This document shows positions 1-11,623 of a stretch of 64,000 bases of DNA, piece after piece (the first letter of the stretch is position 1; each line of letters opens with the position of its first letter). A program made the position numbers and the translations under genes. This DNA comes from Candidatus Mediterraneibacter guildfordensis (GTDB lineage Bacteria > Bacillota > Clostridia > Lachnospirales > Lachnospiraceae), in contig DXIS01000039.1 in the NCBI GenBank assembly GCA_019112735.1, positions 40,871 to 104,870 of the forward strand, in the 5' to 3' direction. A model generated the notes under the pieces. That model saw only the letters and a list, made by a program, of their open reading frames with translations, had not been told where the DNA came from and did not search any database.

Positions 1-92
1 AAGTACCGCTCAAGCTTTCCCAGTTTCTGTTCGATCGTCTCTCTGAGTCCCGCAGTCACTTCAATGTTTTTTCCGCTGATGATAAAATTCAT
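1..92 (-). CDS. hpf: Ribosome hibernation promoting factor (HPF/RaiA family), N-terminal part only
   Basis: Only the first 30 codons lie in the window; the gene runs off the left edge on the minus strand. The visible protein starts MNFIISGKNIEVTAGLRE and continues TIEQKLGKLERY, which is the typical opening beta-strand and helix of the HPF/YfiA family. The family binds the 30S subunit and silences or dimerises ribosomes in stationary phase. A strong AAGGAG site lies about 7 bases before the ATG. The C-terminal half is not visible, so long and short forms cannot be told apart. Confidence 0.85.
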   Translation of the reverse strand, partial: MNFIISGKNIEVTAGLRETIEQKLGKLERY

Positions 93-209
93 ACTGTTCA
101 ACTCCTTTTTGTTCAGTTTTGACATAAACATATGAAAAATATGTGTATGTATTATGTAAATATTATAACATGGAAAGGAGTTATTGTATAGAACGAATCA
201 CTCGAATTC

Positions 210-2036
<1,827 letters not shown>

Positions 2037-2090
2037 AAATATTCGCACTCTTTCCTTATAATAAGCTGTTTCGTTTACTGCAACTTTTTT

Positions 2091-2118
2091 ATTTTATCAC
2101 AAAATCTGTAATTTACAA
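2091..2118 (-). promoter_or_regulatory. Putative SigA promoter of typA
   Basis: Read on the minus strand there is TTGTAA, a 16-base spacer and TAAAAT, about 55 bases before the typA start. Position and sequence fit a housekeeping promoter; no experimental support. Confidence 0.45.
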
Positions 2119-2242
2119 CACCGGGAACGGGAAAAATGATGTCGAACGATTCCCGCGGAATGAAGTTCTAAAGCAGAAGAGCAGTACATACATTTAGTAG
2201 TGACTCAAAAATACCGGAAAGAGGAAGGGAGAACTACAGATT

Positions 2243-2872
2243 ATGTCAGATAAGATCATTGAGAACAATCAGGTAACAGTTATCGGAACCGTGGTGTCGG
2301 AATTTACATACAGCCACGAAGTATTCGGCGAGGGATTTTTTATGATCGACATCCTCGTAAGGAGACTGAGCAGTTCAAATGACACGATCCCGGTGATGGT
2401 GTCCGAGCGGCTGATGGATGTGACGCAGAGCTGCCGGGGGCAGTGCATCAAGGTGACCGGGCAGTTCCGGTCGTACAACCGCCATGAGGAACAGAAGAAC
2501 CGGCTGATCCTGTCCGTGTTCGCGCGGGAGATCGAGTTTGTGGACGAGGAGCCGGACGGGGCGCGTACGAATCATATCATGCTGGAAGGCTATATGTGCA
2601 AACGTCCGGTGTACAGGAAGACGCCCCTTGGCCGGGAGATCGCGGATCTTCTGCTTGCCGTGAACCGGCCGTACGGCAAGTCCGATTACATCCCCTGCAT
2701 CTGCTGGGGGCGGAATGCCCGGTATGCCTCCGGGTTCGATGTGGGCGAGCATGTCCGGGTGCTGGGGCGGATCCAGAGCCGGGAGTATGTGAAGAAGCTG
2801 TCGGAGACCGAGACGGAGACGCGGACGGCCTACGAGGTGTCGGTGAGCAAGCTGGAATGCATGGAAGAGTGA
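2243..2872 (+). CDS. SSB-like protein with two tandem OB-type halves
   Basis: A 209-residue protein resembling the single-stranded DNA-binding proteins of Lachnospiraceae. Two similar halves are visible: residues about 8-100 (NQVTVIGTVVSEF ... LILSVFAREIEFV) and 110-205 (MLEGYMCKRPVYRKTPLGREI ... YEVSVSKLECME). The second half has the classic SSB pattern (GREIADLLLAV, IPCICWGRNA, VRVLGRIQSREY). There is no acidic SSB tail of the DDDIPF type, so it is probably not the main replicative SSB. It stands alone and is closed by a strong terminator. Function in DNA binding is inferred from the fold. Confidence 0.7.
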   Translation: MSDKIIENNQVTVIGTVVSEFTYSHEVFGEGFFMIDILVRRLSSSNDTIPVMVSERLMDVTQSCRGQCIKVTGQFRSYNRHEEQKNRLILSVFAREIEFVDEEPDGARTNHIMLEGYMCKRPVYRKTPLGREIADLLLAVNRPYGKSDYIPCICWGRNARYASGFDVGEHVRVLGRIQSREYVKKLSETETETRTAYEVSVSKLECMEE

Positions 2873-2876
2873 TCGT

Positions 2877-2928
2877 TAAAAGGATATCATATGTTGAGAT
2901 TCGCTCTCATATATGATATCCTTTTTAT
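2877..2928 (+). terminator. Rho-independent terminator after the SSB-like gene
   Basis: Long A/T-rich hairpin: AAAAGGATATCATAT...GAGA, loop TTCGC, then the complementary TCTC...ATATGATATCC followed by TTTTT. It starts within 10 bases of the stop codon. Confidence 0.85.
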
Positions 2929-2978
2929 ATTACGAAAACTTATTTATACTTTCATATACAGTCAGGAGGAATAGAATT

Positions 2979-3737
2979 ATGGTAAAATTTCTGATGCACG
3001 GATGCAATGGGAAAATGGGCAGGATGATCACGGAGATCGTGAAAAATGATGAAAATGCCGTGATCGCGGCCGGCGTGGATGCGTATACCGGCGTCCCGAA
3101 TGAGTATCCGGTGTTTGAGTCCATTGACAAATGCGATGTGGACGTGGATGTGGTCATTGATTTTTCGACGGCGTCGGCGGTTGACGGGCTTCTTGATTAC
3201 TGCGTACAGAAGAAGCTTCCGGTCGTCCTGTGCACCACCGGTCTTTCGGAAGACCAGCTGAAAAAAGTGGAAGAGGCCGCGAAGGAGACGGCGGTCCTGA
3301 AGTCGGCAAACATGTCTCTTGGCATCAACCTGCTCCTGAAGCTTCTGAAGGATGCGGCGAAAGTGCTGGCTCCGGCCGGATATGACATGGAGATCGTGGA
3401 GAAACACCATAACCAGAAGCTGGACGCGCCCAGCGGGACGGCCCTCGCCCTGGCGGATTCCATCAATGAGGAAATGAACGGAGAATACGAGTACGTGTAT
3501 GACCGCAGCCAGGTGCGCAAAAAAAGAGATAAAAAAGAGATCGGTATCTCGGCGGTGCGCGGCGGCACGATCGTGGGGATCCATGACGTGATCTTTGCGG
3601 GGAGCGATGAGGTGATCGAGTTTACCCATACGGCATATTCCAGAAGCGTATTTGCCAAAGGCGCCGTTGAGGCGGGCAAGTTCCTGGCAGGGAAAGCGCC
3701 GGGAATGTATGACATGGGGGATGTTGTAGGCCTTTAG
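2979..3737 (+). CDS. dapB: 4-hydroxy-tetrahydrodipicolinate reductase
   Basis: A 252-residue enzyme that reduces hydroxy-tetrahydrodipicolinate with NAD(P)H in lysine and diaminopimelate synthesis. Visible motifs are the dinucleotide-binding GCNGKMGRM at the N-terminus, DFSTASAVD in the middle, and the family signature EKHHNQKLDAPSGTAL, which holds the catalytic His pair and Lys. The ATG at 2979 is chosen because AGGAGGA lies 8 bases upstream and the protein then starts exactly at the Rossmann strand. The gene is followed 25 bases later by fbp, so the two are probably co-transcribed. Confidence 0.97.
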   Translation: MVKFLMHGCNGKMGRMITEIVKNDENAVIAAGVDAYTGVPNEYPVFESIDKCDVDVDVVIDFSTASAVDGLLDYCVQKKLPVVLCTTGLSEDQLKKVEEAAKETAVLKSANMSLGINLLLKLLKDAAKVLAPAGYDMEIVEKHHNQKLDAPSGTALALADSINEEMNGEYEYVYDRSQVRKKRDKKEIGISAVRGGTIVGIHDVIFAGSDEVIEFTHTAYSRSVFAKGAVEAGKFLAGKAPGMYDMGDVVGL

Positions 3738-3762
3738 AGTGGGGGATCCACGGGAGGATGAG

Positions 3763-5715
3763 ATGAAAGATCTGGAAACAAAATATCTGGAACGTTTGTC
3801 TGAACTTTATCCGACCATCGCGGCGGCGTCTACAGAGATCATTAATCTGCAGGCGATCCTGAATCTTCCGAAAGGGACGGAGCACTTCCTGACGGATGTG
3901 CACGGCGAGTATGAGGCGTTTGCCCATGTGCTCAAGAACGGATCGGGATCCGTGCGGCGGAAGATCGAGGATGTATTCGGCAATACGATGAGTAAGAGAG
4001 ATAAGAAAGCGCTGGCCACACTGATCTATTATCCGAAGCAGAAGATGGATATGATCAAGAAGACGGAGCCGAATATGGAGGACTGGTACCGCGTCCACCT
4101 TTACCTGCTGATCGAGGTCAGCAAGCGGGCGGCCAGCAAGTATACCCGTTCGAAAGTGAGAAAATCGCTGCCGAAAGACTTCGCCTATGTGATCGAGGAA
4201 CTGATCACGGAGAAGGCGGAGGTTAACGACAAAGAGTTATATTACAATGAGATCATCTCCACGATCATCCGGATCGGACGGGCGGAGGAGTTCATTGAGG
4301 CTATCTCCGAACTGATCCAGCGGCTGGTCGTGGACCATATGCATATCGTGGGTGATATCTATGACAGAGGCCCGGGTCCCCATATTATCATGGACAAGCT
4401 GATGACCTATCATTCGCTTGATATCCAGTGGGGCAACCATGATGTCCTCTGGATGGGCGCGGCGGCCGGACAGCGGGGCTGTATCGCCAATGCGATCCGG
4501 ATCTGCGCCCGGTACGGCAATCTTGATATCCTGGAGGAGGGATACGGGATCAACCTTCTGCCCCTTGCCACATTTGCCCTGCGCGTGTACGGGGATGATC
4601 CGTGCGAGTGCTTCAAGCTGAAAGCCGCAGGCGGGACAGACAAGGATGAACAGGAGATGAACCTGCGCATCCACAAGGCGATCTCTGTCATCCAGTTTAA
4701 AGTCGAGGGCCAGATCATTGCCCGCCAGAAGTCGTTCCATCTGGAAGACCGGGCGATGCTCCACCGGATCGATTATGAGAAAGGAACGATCCGGCTGAAT
4801 GGAAAAGAATATAAACTGCTTGACACGCACTTCCCGACCATTGATCCGGATGATCCGTACGCGCTGACGGCGGAAGAGGAAGAGATCATGGAGCGGCTGG
4901 AAAAGGCGTTTGTAAACTGCGAGAAGCTGCAGCAGCATATGCGTTTCCTGCTGGCCAAGGGCGGCCTTTATAAAGTGTACAATGACAACCTGCTCTACCA
5001 CGGATGTGTGCCGCTCAATGAAGACGGCAGCCTGAAAGAAGTGGAAGTCTTCGGGAAAATGTATAAAGGCAGGGAACTGTACGATACACTGGATTCTTAT
5101 GTGAGAAAAGGCTTCTTCGCCCTGGATGAAAAGGATAAAGAAGACGGCCGGGATATTATGTGGTATATCTGGCTCCATTCGGATTCACCGCTGTTCGGCA
5201 AGAATAAAATGGCCACGTTTGAGCGGTACTTCCTGGCGGAGAAGGAGACCCATCTGGAGAAGAAGAATCCGTATTATTCCTATATTGAGAATGAGAAAGT
5301 CATTGACAGCATCATGGAAGAGTTCGGGCTGGATCCCGGGTACGGCCATATTGTAAACGGACATGTCCCGGTAAAGCGCAAGGACGGCGAGAGTCCGGTC
5401 AAATGCGGCGGGAAGGTCATGGTGATCGACGGCGGGTTCTCAAAGGCATACCAGAAAGAAACCGGGATCGCAGGATACACCCTTGTCTTTAATTCCTACG
5501 GCCTGCTCCTTGTGGCGCATGAGCCGTTTGAATCGACAGAGGCAGCGATTGAAAAGGAAAATGATATCCATTCCGAGATCATGGTGGTGAAGCGGCTGAA
5601 AGACCGGCTGGCTGTGGGAGATACGGACATTGGGCGTGATCTGAGAGAACAGATCAGCGACCTTGAGCGGCTCCTGGCGGCATATCGAAACGGTGAGATC
5701 ATTGAGAAACTGTAG
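3763..5715 (+). CDS. fbp: Fructose-1,6-bisphosphatase, class III
   Basis: A 650-residue gluconeogenic phosphatase of the class III type found in Firmicutes (Bacillus Fbp has about 670 residues). It belongs to the metallophosphatase superfamily: TDVHGEYEAF, VGDIYDRGPG and WGNHDVLWMG supply the dinuclear metal site, and GHVPVK lies near the C-terminus. The ATG at 3763 has GGGAGG 5 bases upstream; the upstream in-frame GTG at 3739 lacks such a site. It lies between dapB and a sigma factor gene that starts 12 bases after its stop, suggesting one operon. Confidence 0.96.
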   Translation: MKDLETKYLERLSELYPTIAAASTEIINLQAILNLPKGTEHFLTDVHGEYEAFAHVLKNGSGSVRRKIEDVFGNTMSKRDKKALATLIYYPKQKMDMIKKTEPNMEDWYRVHLYLLIEVSKRAASKYTRSKVRKSLPKDFAYVIEELITEKAEVNDKELYYNEIISTIIRIGRAEEFIEAISELIQRLVVDHMHIVGDIYDRGPGPHIIMDKLMTYHSLDIQWGNHDVLWMGAAAGQRGCIANAIRICARYGNLDILEEGYGINLLPLATFALRVYGDDPCECFKLKAAGGTDKDEQEMNLRIHKAISVIQFKVEGQIIARQKSFHLEDRAMLHRIDYEKGTIRLNGKEYKLLDTHFPTIDPDDPYALTAEEEEIMERLEKAFVNCEKLQQHMRFLLAKGGLYKVYNDNLLYHGCVPLNEDGSLKEVEVFGKMYKGRELYDTLDSYVRKGFFALDEKDKEDGRDIMWYIWLHSDSPLFGKNKMATFERYFLAEKETHLEKKNPYYSYIENEKVIDSIMEEFGLDPGYGHIVNGHVPVKRKDGESPVKCGGKVMVIDGGFSKAYQKETGIAGYTLVFNSYGLLLVAHEPFESTEAAIEKENDIHSEIMVVKRLKDRLAVGDTDIGRDLREQISDLERLLAAYRNGEIIEKL

Positions 5716-5727
5716 AAAGGTAAAGAC

Positions 5728-6561
5728 ATGAGTAAAGTTGAGCAGCAGATAACAGCGGAGATGACGGGACCGCTTCAGATCTACCTGAATGAGATCGGGC
5801 AGATCCCGCTCCTCAGTGAAGCGGAGGAAAGAGAGCTGGGCGAGAAGAGTGCGGCCGGGGATGCCTCAGCCAGACAGAAGCTGGCGGAGGGGAACCTGAG
5901 GCTGGTCGTTTCCCTGGCAAAGCATTATACCGGACGCGGCGTGCCGATCATGGATCTGATCCAGGAGGGCAACATGGGCCTGATGCACGCGGCGGAAAAA
6001 TACGATCATACAAAAGAGAACCGTTTTTCAACCTACGCGGCCTGGTGGATCAAGGAAGCCATGCAGCGGGCGATCGACCAGCAGTCCAGAGAGATCCGGG
6101 TGCCGGTCCATGTGGCGGAGAATCTGAAGCGGGTGCAAAAGGCGGCGCGGGAGCTGCAGCAGTCTCTGGGCCGGGATGCGACGCCGGCGGAGATCGCACA
6201 GAAACTGGGAGACAAGACCGAAGCGGAAGTGAAGGACATCATTTCCTACCTGCAGAGCCCGGTTTCCCTTGAGAGCCCGGTGGGGGAAGACGGCGAGGAC
6301 AGTCTCGGGGACCTTGTGGAGGACCGGACGGAGACAACGCCGGAGGAGGCGATGAACATACTGGCCCGACAGGAAGAGGTGCAGGAGCTTCTCGGAAGCC
6401 TGACGGAACGGGAGCAGCAGGTGATCCGGCTCCGTTACGGACTGGGAGAAGAAAGACCGCAGACACTGGAAGAGATCGGCAGCATGCTTGGGGTTACCAG
6501 AGAGCGCGTCAGGCAGATCGAAGCGCGGGCCATGGAGAAGCTGCGCAGACAGGCAGAGTAA
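5728..6561 (+). CDS. RNA polymerase sigma factor, RpoD/SigA family without region 1.1
   Basis: A 277-residue sigma-70 protein. Region 1.2 is at about residues 15-45 ([16 protein letters not shown]), region 2 at 50-120 ([36 protein letters not shown]), region 3 at 125-200 and region 4 at 215-275 with the helix-turn-helix [19 protein letters not shown]. It lacks the long acidic N-terminal region of a full primary sigma factor. It could be a short group 1 or a group 2 (alternative, SigA-like) factor; the window does not decide this. The tight spacing to fbp suggests shared transcription. Confidence 0.85.
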   Translation: MSKVEQQITAEMTGPLQIYLNEIGQIPLLSEAEERELGEKSAAGDASARQKLAEGNLRLVVSLAKHYTGRGVPIMDLIQEGNMGLMHAAEKYDHTKENRFSTYAAWWIKEAMQRAIDQQSREIRVPVHVAENLKRVQKAARELQQSLGRDATPAEIAQKLGDKTEAEVKDIISYLQSPVSLESPVGEDGEDSLGDLVEDRTETTPEEAMNILARQEEVQELLGSLTEREQQVIRLRYGLGEERPQTLEEIGSMLGVTRERVRQIEARAMEKLRRQAE

Positions 6562-6656
6562 ATAAAAATCAGAAATTGCAGTTCCGCTGTATAAATTATG
6601 AAAAACATGCAGATAGTAACAGCATGACATATTTATATGGAAAGGAAGAGCAGTTT

Positions 6657-6896
6657 ATGAAGAGAATAAAAGCATTGCTTCTGGTCATGACGAGTGTATG
6701 CATCCTGGGCACAGCCGCCGGGTGCGCCGACCGCACGGATCCGGACAACGGGATCCTCGACGACGCGGTCAATGATGTGACGGAGGGCGTTGACGAGATG
6801 ACGGACGATGTGACGGAGGGCGTCGACAAAGCGACGGACGATGTGACGGATGAGATCGACAAAGTGACGGATGAAGCAACAAAGGACCGGGAATAA
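6657..6896 (+). CDS. Small lipoprotein with acidic 11-residue repeats
   Basis: A 79-residue protein I cannot assign to a family. It starts with a lipoprotein signal peptide (MKRIKALLLVMTSVCILGT, lipobox AAGC), so mature Cys24 should be lipidated. After a short linker the protein consists of near-perfect 11-residue repeats of the type DVTEGVDEMTD, rich in Asp, Thr and Val. Period 11 suggests an amphipathic helix or coiled coil as in LEA-like or YtxH-like proteins. GGAAGAG lies 7 bases before the ATG. A strong hairpin follows. Confidence 0.7.
   Translation: MKRIKALLLVMTSVCILGTAAGCADRTDPDNGILDDAVNDVTEGVDEMTDDVTEGVDKATDDVTDEIDKVTDEATKDRE
6774..6872 (+). repeat. 33-bp tandem repeat inside the small lipoprotein gene
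   Basis: The string GATGTGACGG recurs at 6774, 6807 and 6840, exactly 33 bases apart, giving about three copies. The first two copies (GATGTGACGGAGGGCGT) match over 17 bases. It encodes the 11-residue repeats. Confidence 0.85.
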
Positions 6897-6922
6897 CAGG
6901 TCCAGAATGAAGAAGAGAAAGG

Positions 6923-6969
6923 AAAGCTGCTGCAGCGGCGGGGATGATACCGCCGCTGCGGCAGCTTTA
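6923..6969 (+). terminator. Strong hairpin between lipoprotein gene and hisA
   Basis: AAAGCTGCTGCAGCGGCGG (6923-6941) pairs with CCGCCGCTGCGGCAGCTTT (about 6950-6969), with one G-T wobble in 19 pairs. Only three T follow, so termination may be partial. It sits 25 bases before hisA and could equally act as a processing or attenuation hairpin. Confidence 0.6.
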
Positions 6970-6993
6970 TCCGATGAAAGAAAGGTACATAAA

Positions 6994-7767
6994 ATGAGAT
7001 TCAGGCCATGCATTGATATCCATAACGGAAAGGTAAAGCAGATCGTGGGCGGCAGCCTGCGGGACGAGGGGGATTATGCGCAGACGAATTTTGCGTCTGA
7101 ACTGGACGCCCGGGCCTATGCGGAAATGTATAAACAGGACGGGCTTTCCGGGGGGCACATCATCCTGCTCAATCCTGCGGGATCGCCGTACTATGAAGAA
7201 ACCCGGCGGCAGGCGTTTGCCGCGCTCTGTGCATATCCGGGCGGCCTGCAGATCGGCGGGGGGATCACTCCGGAAAACGCCGCGGAATATCTGGAGGCCG
7301 GCGCAAGCCATGTGATCGTCACATCCTATGTGTTCGGGGACGGGAGATTTCATCCGGACCGTCTGGAGAAACTGGTGCGCGAGACCGGAAAAGACCATCT
7401 TGTCCTGGACCTGAGCTGCCGGAAGAAAGACGGGCAGTACCATGTGGTGACAGACCGGTGGCAGAAATTTACGGAGCTTATCCTGACCCCGGAAGTGCTC
7501 GACGATCTTTCATCTTTCTGTGATGAATTCCTGATCCACGGCGTGGATGTGGAAGGAAAACGGTCCGGGATGGAGGAAGGACTGACCGTTATGCTCGGAC
7601 AGTGGGTGAAGCGTCCGGTTACATATGCCGGCGGCATCGCATCCATGGAAGACCTGGCGCGGTTTGAAAGGATGACCGGCGGCAGAGTGGATTTCACCAT
7701 CGGAAGCGCGTTGGACCTGTTCGGAGGGGATATCCCTTATGAGAAGGTCCGGGCGTACAAATGTTAA
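6994..7767 (+). CDS. hisA: ProFAR isomerase, eukaryotic (His6) type HisA
   Basis: A 257-residue TIM-barrel enzyme that isomerises ProFAR to PRFAR in histidine synthesis. It resembles fungal/plant His6 rather than normal bacterial HisA: CIDIHNGKVKQIVGG at the start, LQIGGGIT, VIVTSYVF, LVLDLSCRKKDG, EFLIHGVDVEG and GSALDLFGG near the end all follow the yeast His6 pattern. The ATG at 6994 is preceded by GAAAGAAAGG; upstream codons in the same frame run through the hairpin and look non-coding. No other his synthesis gene is adjacent; hisJ lies 50 kb away in this window. Confidence 0.88.
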   Translation: MRFRPCIDIHNGKVKQIVGGSLRDEGDYAQTNFASELDARAYAEMYKQDGLSGGHIILLNPAGSPYYEETRRQAFAALCAYPGGLQIGGGITPENAAEYLEAGASHVIVTSYVFGDGRFHPDRLEKLVRETGKDHLVLDLSCRKKDGQYHVVTDRWQKFTELILTPEVLDDLSSFCDEFLIHGVDVEGKRSGMEEGLTVMLGQWVKRPVTYAGGIASMEDLARFERMTGGRVDFTIGSALDLFGGDIPYEKVRAYKC

Positions 7768-7782
7768 CAACTTATGAATTTG

Positions 7783-7811
7783 TTGAATTCGCACATGGTT
7801 AGTGTTAAAAT
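7783..7811 (+). promoter_or_regulatory. Putative SigA promoter of secA
   Basis: TTGAAT, a 17-base spacer and TAAAAT, 43 bases before the secA ATG. Confidence 0.55.
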
Positions 7812-7853
7812 GAGAATCGTGAGTGAATCTTTAAAAAGGAGTTTTTAAGTAGT

Positions 7854-10433
7854 ATGGGTATTATAGAAAAGATTTTCGGCACCCACAGCGAGAACGAACT
7901 GAAGCGGATCTATCCGATCGTTGACCGGATCGAAGCGCTGGAGCCGGAGATGCAGGCGCTTTCCGATGAGGAGCTTAAAGGAAAGACGCGGGAATTCAAG
8001 GACAGGCTGGCTGAGGGAGAGACGCTGGACGACATCCTTCCGGAGGCATATGCCGCTGTCCGGGAAGCCGCATACCGCGCCATCGGCATGAAGCATTACC
8101 GGGTGCAGATCATCGGCGGCATCATCCTTCATCAGGGACGAATTGCCGAGATGAAGACCGGTGAAGGTAAGACCCTTGTATCTACGCTGCCGGCGTACCT
8201 GAACGCGCTGGAGGGCAAAGGCGTCAATATCGTAACCGTCAATGACTACCTGGCAAAGCGTGATGCCGAATGGATGGGAAAAGTCCATGAATTCATGGGC
8301 CTGACCGTTGGCGTTGTCCTTAACAGCATGGACAATGCAGAACGCCGGGCGGCTTATAACTGTGACATTACCTATGTGACGAACAACGAGCTGGGCTTTG
8401 ATTATCTCCGTGACAATATGGTCATTTACAAGGAGCAGCTGGTCCAGAGAGGACTGCATTTTGCCATTATCGATGAGGTGGACTCCGTCCTGATCGACGA
8501 GGCGAGGACCCCGCTTATCATATCCGGACAGAGCGGCAAGTCCACGAAGCTCTATGAGGCATGCGATATCCTTGCACGTCAGCTGGAGCGCGGCGAGGCA
8601 AGCGGGGAGTTCTCCAAGATGAACGCCATCATGGGCGAAGAGATCGAGGAGACCGGTGATTTTATCGTCAATGAAAAGGAAAAGACCGTCAACCTGACAG
8701 AGGATGGTGTGAAGAAGGTAGAGAAATTCTTCCACATCGAGAATCTGGCGGATCCGGAGAATCTGGAGATCCAGCACAATATCATCCTGGCGCTGCGGGC
8801 CAACAACCTGATGCACAAAGACCAGGATTATGTGGTGACGGCGGAGGGCGAGGTTATGATCGTCGATGAATTTACCGGACGTATCATGCCGGGCCGCCGC
8901 TATTCGGACGGACTCCATCAGGCCATCGAGGCGAAGGAACATGTGAAGGTGCGCCGGGAGAGCAAGACGCTGGCGACGATCACCTTCCAGAACCTGTTCA
9001 ACAAGTTTGACAAGAAGAGCGGTATGACCGGTACGGCTCTCACAGAGGAAAAAGAGTTCCGTGACATTTACGGAATGGATGTCATCGAGATCCCGACCAA
9101 CAAACCGGTCCAGCGAGTGGATCTGGAAGATGCGGTATATAAGACAAAGAAAGAGAAATATAAAGCGGTCATCGAAGAGGTGAAGCGGGCGCACGCCAAA
9201 GGCCAGCCGGTGCTGGTCGGCACGATCACCATCGAGGTGTCCGAACTCTTAAGCGGGATGCTCCGGAAAGAGGGCATCAAACACAACGTGCTGAATGCCA
9301 AGTACCATGAGCAGGAGGCGGAGATCGTGGCGGACGCCGGTGTTCACGGGGCGGTTACCATTGCCACCAACATGGCCGGACGTGGTACGGATATCAAGCT
9401 GGATGATGATGCGCGGGCAGCCGGCGGTCTGAAGATCATCGGTACGGAGCGCCATGAATCCAGACGTATCGACAATCAGCTCCGCGGACGAAGCGGACGT
9501 CAGGGCGATCCGGGTGAATCCCGTTTCTACATTTCCCTTGAAGATGATCTTCTCAGACTGTTCGGATCCGACAGGCTGATGGGCGTATTCAATGCCCTTG
9601 GCGTGGAGGAAGGCGAGCAGATCGAGCACCGGATGCTTTCCAATGCGATCGAATCCGCACAGAAGAAGATCGAGATCAATAACTTCGGCATCCGTAAGAA
9701 CCTGCTGGAGTATGACCAGGTCATGAACGAGCAGAGAGAGATCATCTACGCCGAGCGCCGCCGCGTACTGGACGGCGAGAGCATGCGGGATACGATCTAC
9801 AATATGATCACAGAGTATGTGGAGAACATCACAGACCGCTTTGCTTCTCCGGAAGCCGATTCCGAAGAATGGGATATCAAGGGACTGGATGTGAACCTTC
9901 ACAATGTGATCCCGCAGATGGAACTTCCGAAGAAGGAAGAATGCCAGGATATGAAGCAGAAGGAACTCAAACACCTTCTGAAAGAACGCGCGGTCAAAGC
10001 CTACGAGGTAAAAGAGGCGGAGTTCCCGGAATCCGAGCAGCTGCGTGAGATCGAGCGCGTGGTGCTCCTGAAGGTCATCGACGCGAGATGGATGGACCAT
10101 ATCGACGATATGGACCAGCTCCGTCAGGGGATCGGGCTTCAGGCGTACGGACAGAGAGATCCGCTCGTGGAATATAAGATGACAGGCTACAACATGTTCG
10201 GAGAGATGACGAACATGATCGCCGAGACGACGCTTCGCATGCTGTTCAACATCCGTGTGGAGCAGAAGGTTGAGCGTGAGGAAGTGGCCAAAGTAACGGG
10301 AACAAACAAGGATGATTCTGCGGTGCGCGCCCCGAAGAAGCGCGAGCAGAAGAAGATCTACCCGAACGACCCCTGCCCCTGCGGAAGCGGCAAGAAATAC
10401 AAACAGTGCTGCGGCCGGAAGCAGGTCGGATAA
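7854..10433 (+). CDS. secA: Preprotein translocase ATPase SecA
   Basis: An 859-residue motor that drives unfolded proteins through SecYEG. Visible are the Walker A motif MKTGEGKT (about residues 100-107), the [19 protein letters not shown] segment, the preprotein-crosslinking region, the second helicase half ([24 protein letters not shown]), the helical scaffold and wing, and a C-terminal zinc-binding tail [21 protein letters not shown] lies before the ATG. prfB follows after 46 bases, as in many Firmicutes. Confidence 0.98.
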   Translation: MGIIEKIFGTHSENELKRIYPIVDRIEALEPEMQALSDEELKGKTREFKDRLAEGETLDDILPEAYAAVREAAYRAIGMKHYRVQIIGGIILHQGRIAEMKTGEGKTLVSTLPAYLNALEGKGVNIVTVNDYLAKRDAEWMGKVHEFMGLTVGVVLNSMDNAERRAAYNCDITYVTNNELGFDYLRDNMVIYKEQLVQRGLHFAIIDEVDSVLIDEARTPLIISGQSGKSTKLYEACDILARQLERGEASGEFSKMNAIMGEEIEETGDFIVNEKEKTVNLTEDGVKKVEKFFHIENLADPENLEIQHNIILALRANNLMHKDQDYVVTAEGEVMIVDEFTGRIMPGRRYSDGLHQAIEAKEHVKVRRESKTLATITFQNLFNKFDKKSGMTGTALTEEKEFRDIYGMDVIEIPTNKPVQRVDLEDAVYKTKKEKYKAVIEEVKRAHAKGQPVLVGTITIEVSELLSGMLRKEGIKHNVLNAKYHEQEAEIVADAGVHGAVTIATNMAGRGTDIKLDDDARAAGGLKIIGTERHESRRIDNQLRGRSGRQGDPGESRFYISLEDDLLRLFGSDRLMGVFNALGVEEGEQIEHRMLSNAIESAQKKIEINNFGIRKNLLEYDQVMNEQREIIYAERRRVLDGESMRDTIYNMITEYVENITDRFASPEADSEEWDIKGLDVNLHNVIPQMELPKKEECQDMKQKELKHLLKERAVKAYEVKEAEFPESEQLREIERVVLLKVIDARWMDHIDDMDQLRQGIGLQAYGQRDPLVEYKMTGYNMFGEMTNMIAETTLRMLFNIRVEQKVEREEVAKVTGTNKDDSAVRAPKKREQKKIYPNDPCPCGSGKKYKQCCGRKQVG

Positions 10434-10479
10434 GAGTAATAGAAAATATAAAATATAAAATATGAAAGAGGTGAATAAG

Positions 10480-11599
10480 GTGGTTTTATTAGATGAATTA
10501 AAGTCAAGACTGACAGCCTATGAAGAACCGCTGAAAGATTTGAGGGATTCACTTTGACACGGCTTCAAAGAAGCTGAGGATCGAAGAACTGCAGAAGAGA
10601 CTGGAGGAGCCTGGATTCTGGGATGATCCGGAGACTTCCCAGCAGGTGATGAAAGAACTGAAAGGACTGGAAGACTCGGTCAAAGAGATCGAACAGCTTT
10701 TTACGGATTATGATGATATGAAGCTGCTGATCGAGATGAGCGAGGAGGAACCGGATGAGGAGACTACCGGGGAGATCCGGGAGGAACTGGAAGCCTTTGA
10801 AGAGAAGTTCGAAGAACTCCGCATCAGCACGCTGCTGACCGGTCCTTATGACCGGGACAATGCCATCGTGACGCTCCACGCGGGAGCCGGCGGAACGGAA
10901 TCCTGCGACTGGGCGGGCATGCTCTACCGCATGTATACGAGATGGGCCGAGAAAAAAGGCTATGACGTGGAAGAACTGGATTATCTGGAAGGCGATGTGG
11001 CCGGGATCAAGGGTGTGACCTTTGAGGTAAAAGGTGAGAATGCATACGGATACCTCCGCTCCGAGAAAGGCGTCCACAGACTGGTGCGCATTTCCCCGTT
11101 CAATGCGGCGGGCAAACGGCAGACGTCATTTGCATCCTGTGATGTGATCCCGGATATCGAGGAAGATATCGATATTGAGATCAATGACGACGATCTGAAG
11201 ATCGACACGTACCGCTCCAGCGGCGCCGGCGGCCAGCATATCAACAAGACGTCGTCCGCGGTCCGGATCACCCATCTGCCGACAGGGATCGTGGTCCAGT
11301 GCCAGAATGAACGTTCCCAGCACATGAACAAGGATAAGGCCATGCAGATGCTCAAGTCCAAGCTGTATCTGATGAAACAGCAGGAGCAGGCGGAGAAGAT
11401 GTCGGACATCCGCGGCGAAGTCCGGGACATTAATTTCGGCAACCAGATCCGATCCTATGTCATGCAGCCTTATACGATGGTCAAGGATCACCGGACGAAT
11501 GCAGAAGTAAGCAATGTAAACGCCGTTATGGACGGCAATATCGATCCGTTTATCAATGCCTATTTAAGTGCGGACGGGAAAACGGATGAAGCAGAATAA
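10480..11599 (+). CDS. prfB: Peptide chain release factor 2, with programmed +1 frameshift
   Basis: RF2 recognises UGA and UAA stop codons. Translation starts at GTG 10480 (site AAAGAGGTG upstream), reads 25 codons (VLLDELKSRL...KDLRDSL), meets an in-frame TGA at 10555 in the context CTTTGAC, shifts +1 and continues DTASKKLRIEELQ to the stop at 11599. The joined protein has 372 residues. The anticodon tripeptide SPF falls at 205-207 and the catalytic GGQ at 250-252, the same numbers as in E. coli RF2, which supports the start and the shift. hom starts 25 bases downstream. Confidence 0.96.
10543..10558 (+). promoter_or_regulatory. prfB frameshift signal
   Basis: An internal Shine-Dalgarno-like AGGGA (10543-10547) lies four bases before the slippery CTT-TGA-C (10552-10558). 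This is the autoregulatory RF2 signal: low RF2 lets the ribosome slip past the UGA. Confidence 0.92.
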
Positions 11600-11623
11600 C
11601 AGAGTACAGAGAAGGAGAAGACA

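Noticed and set aside
6871..6993. Upstream extension of hisA to codon 6871
   Set aside because: The added 41 residues come from a hairpin region, show no conservation pattern, and the internal ATG begins exactly at the His6-type N-terminus.
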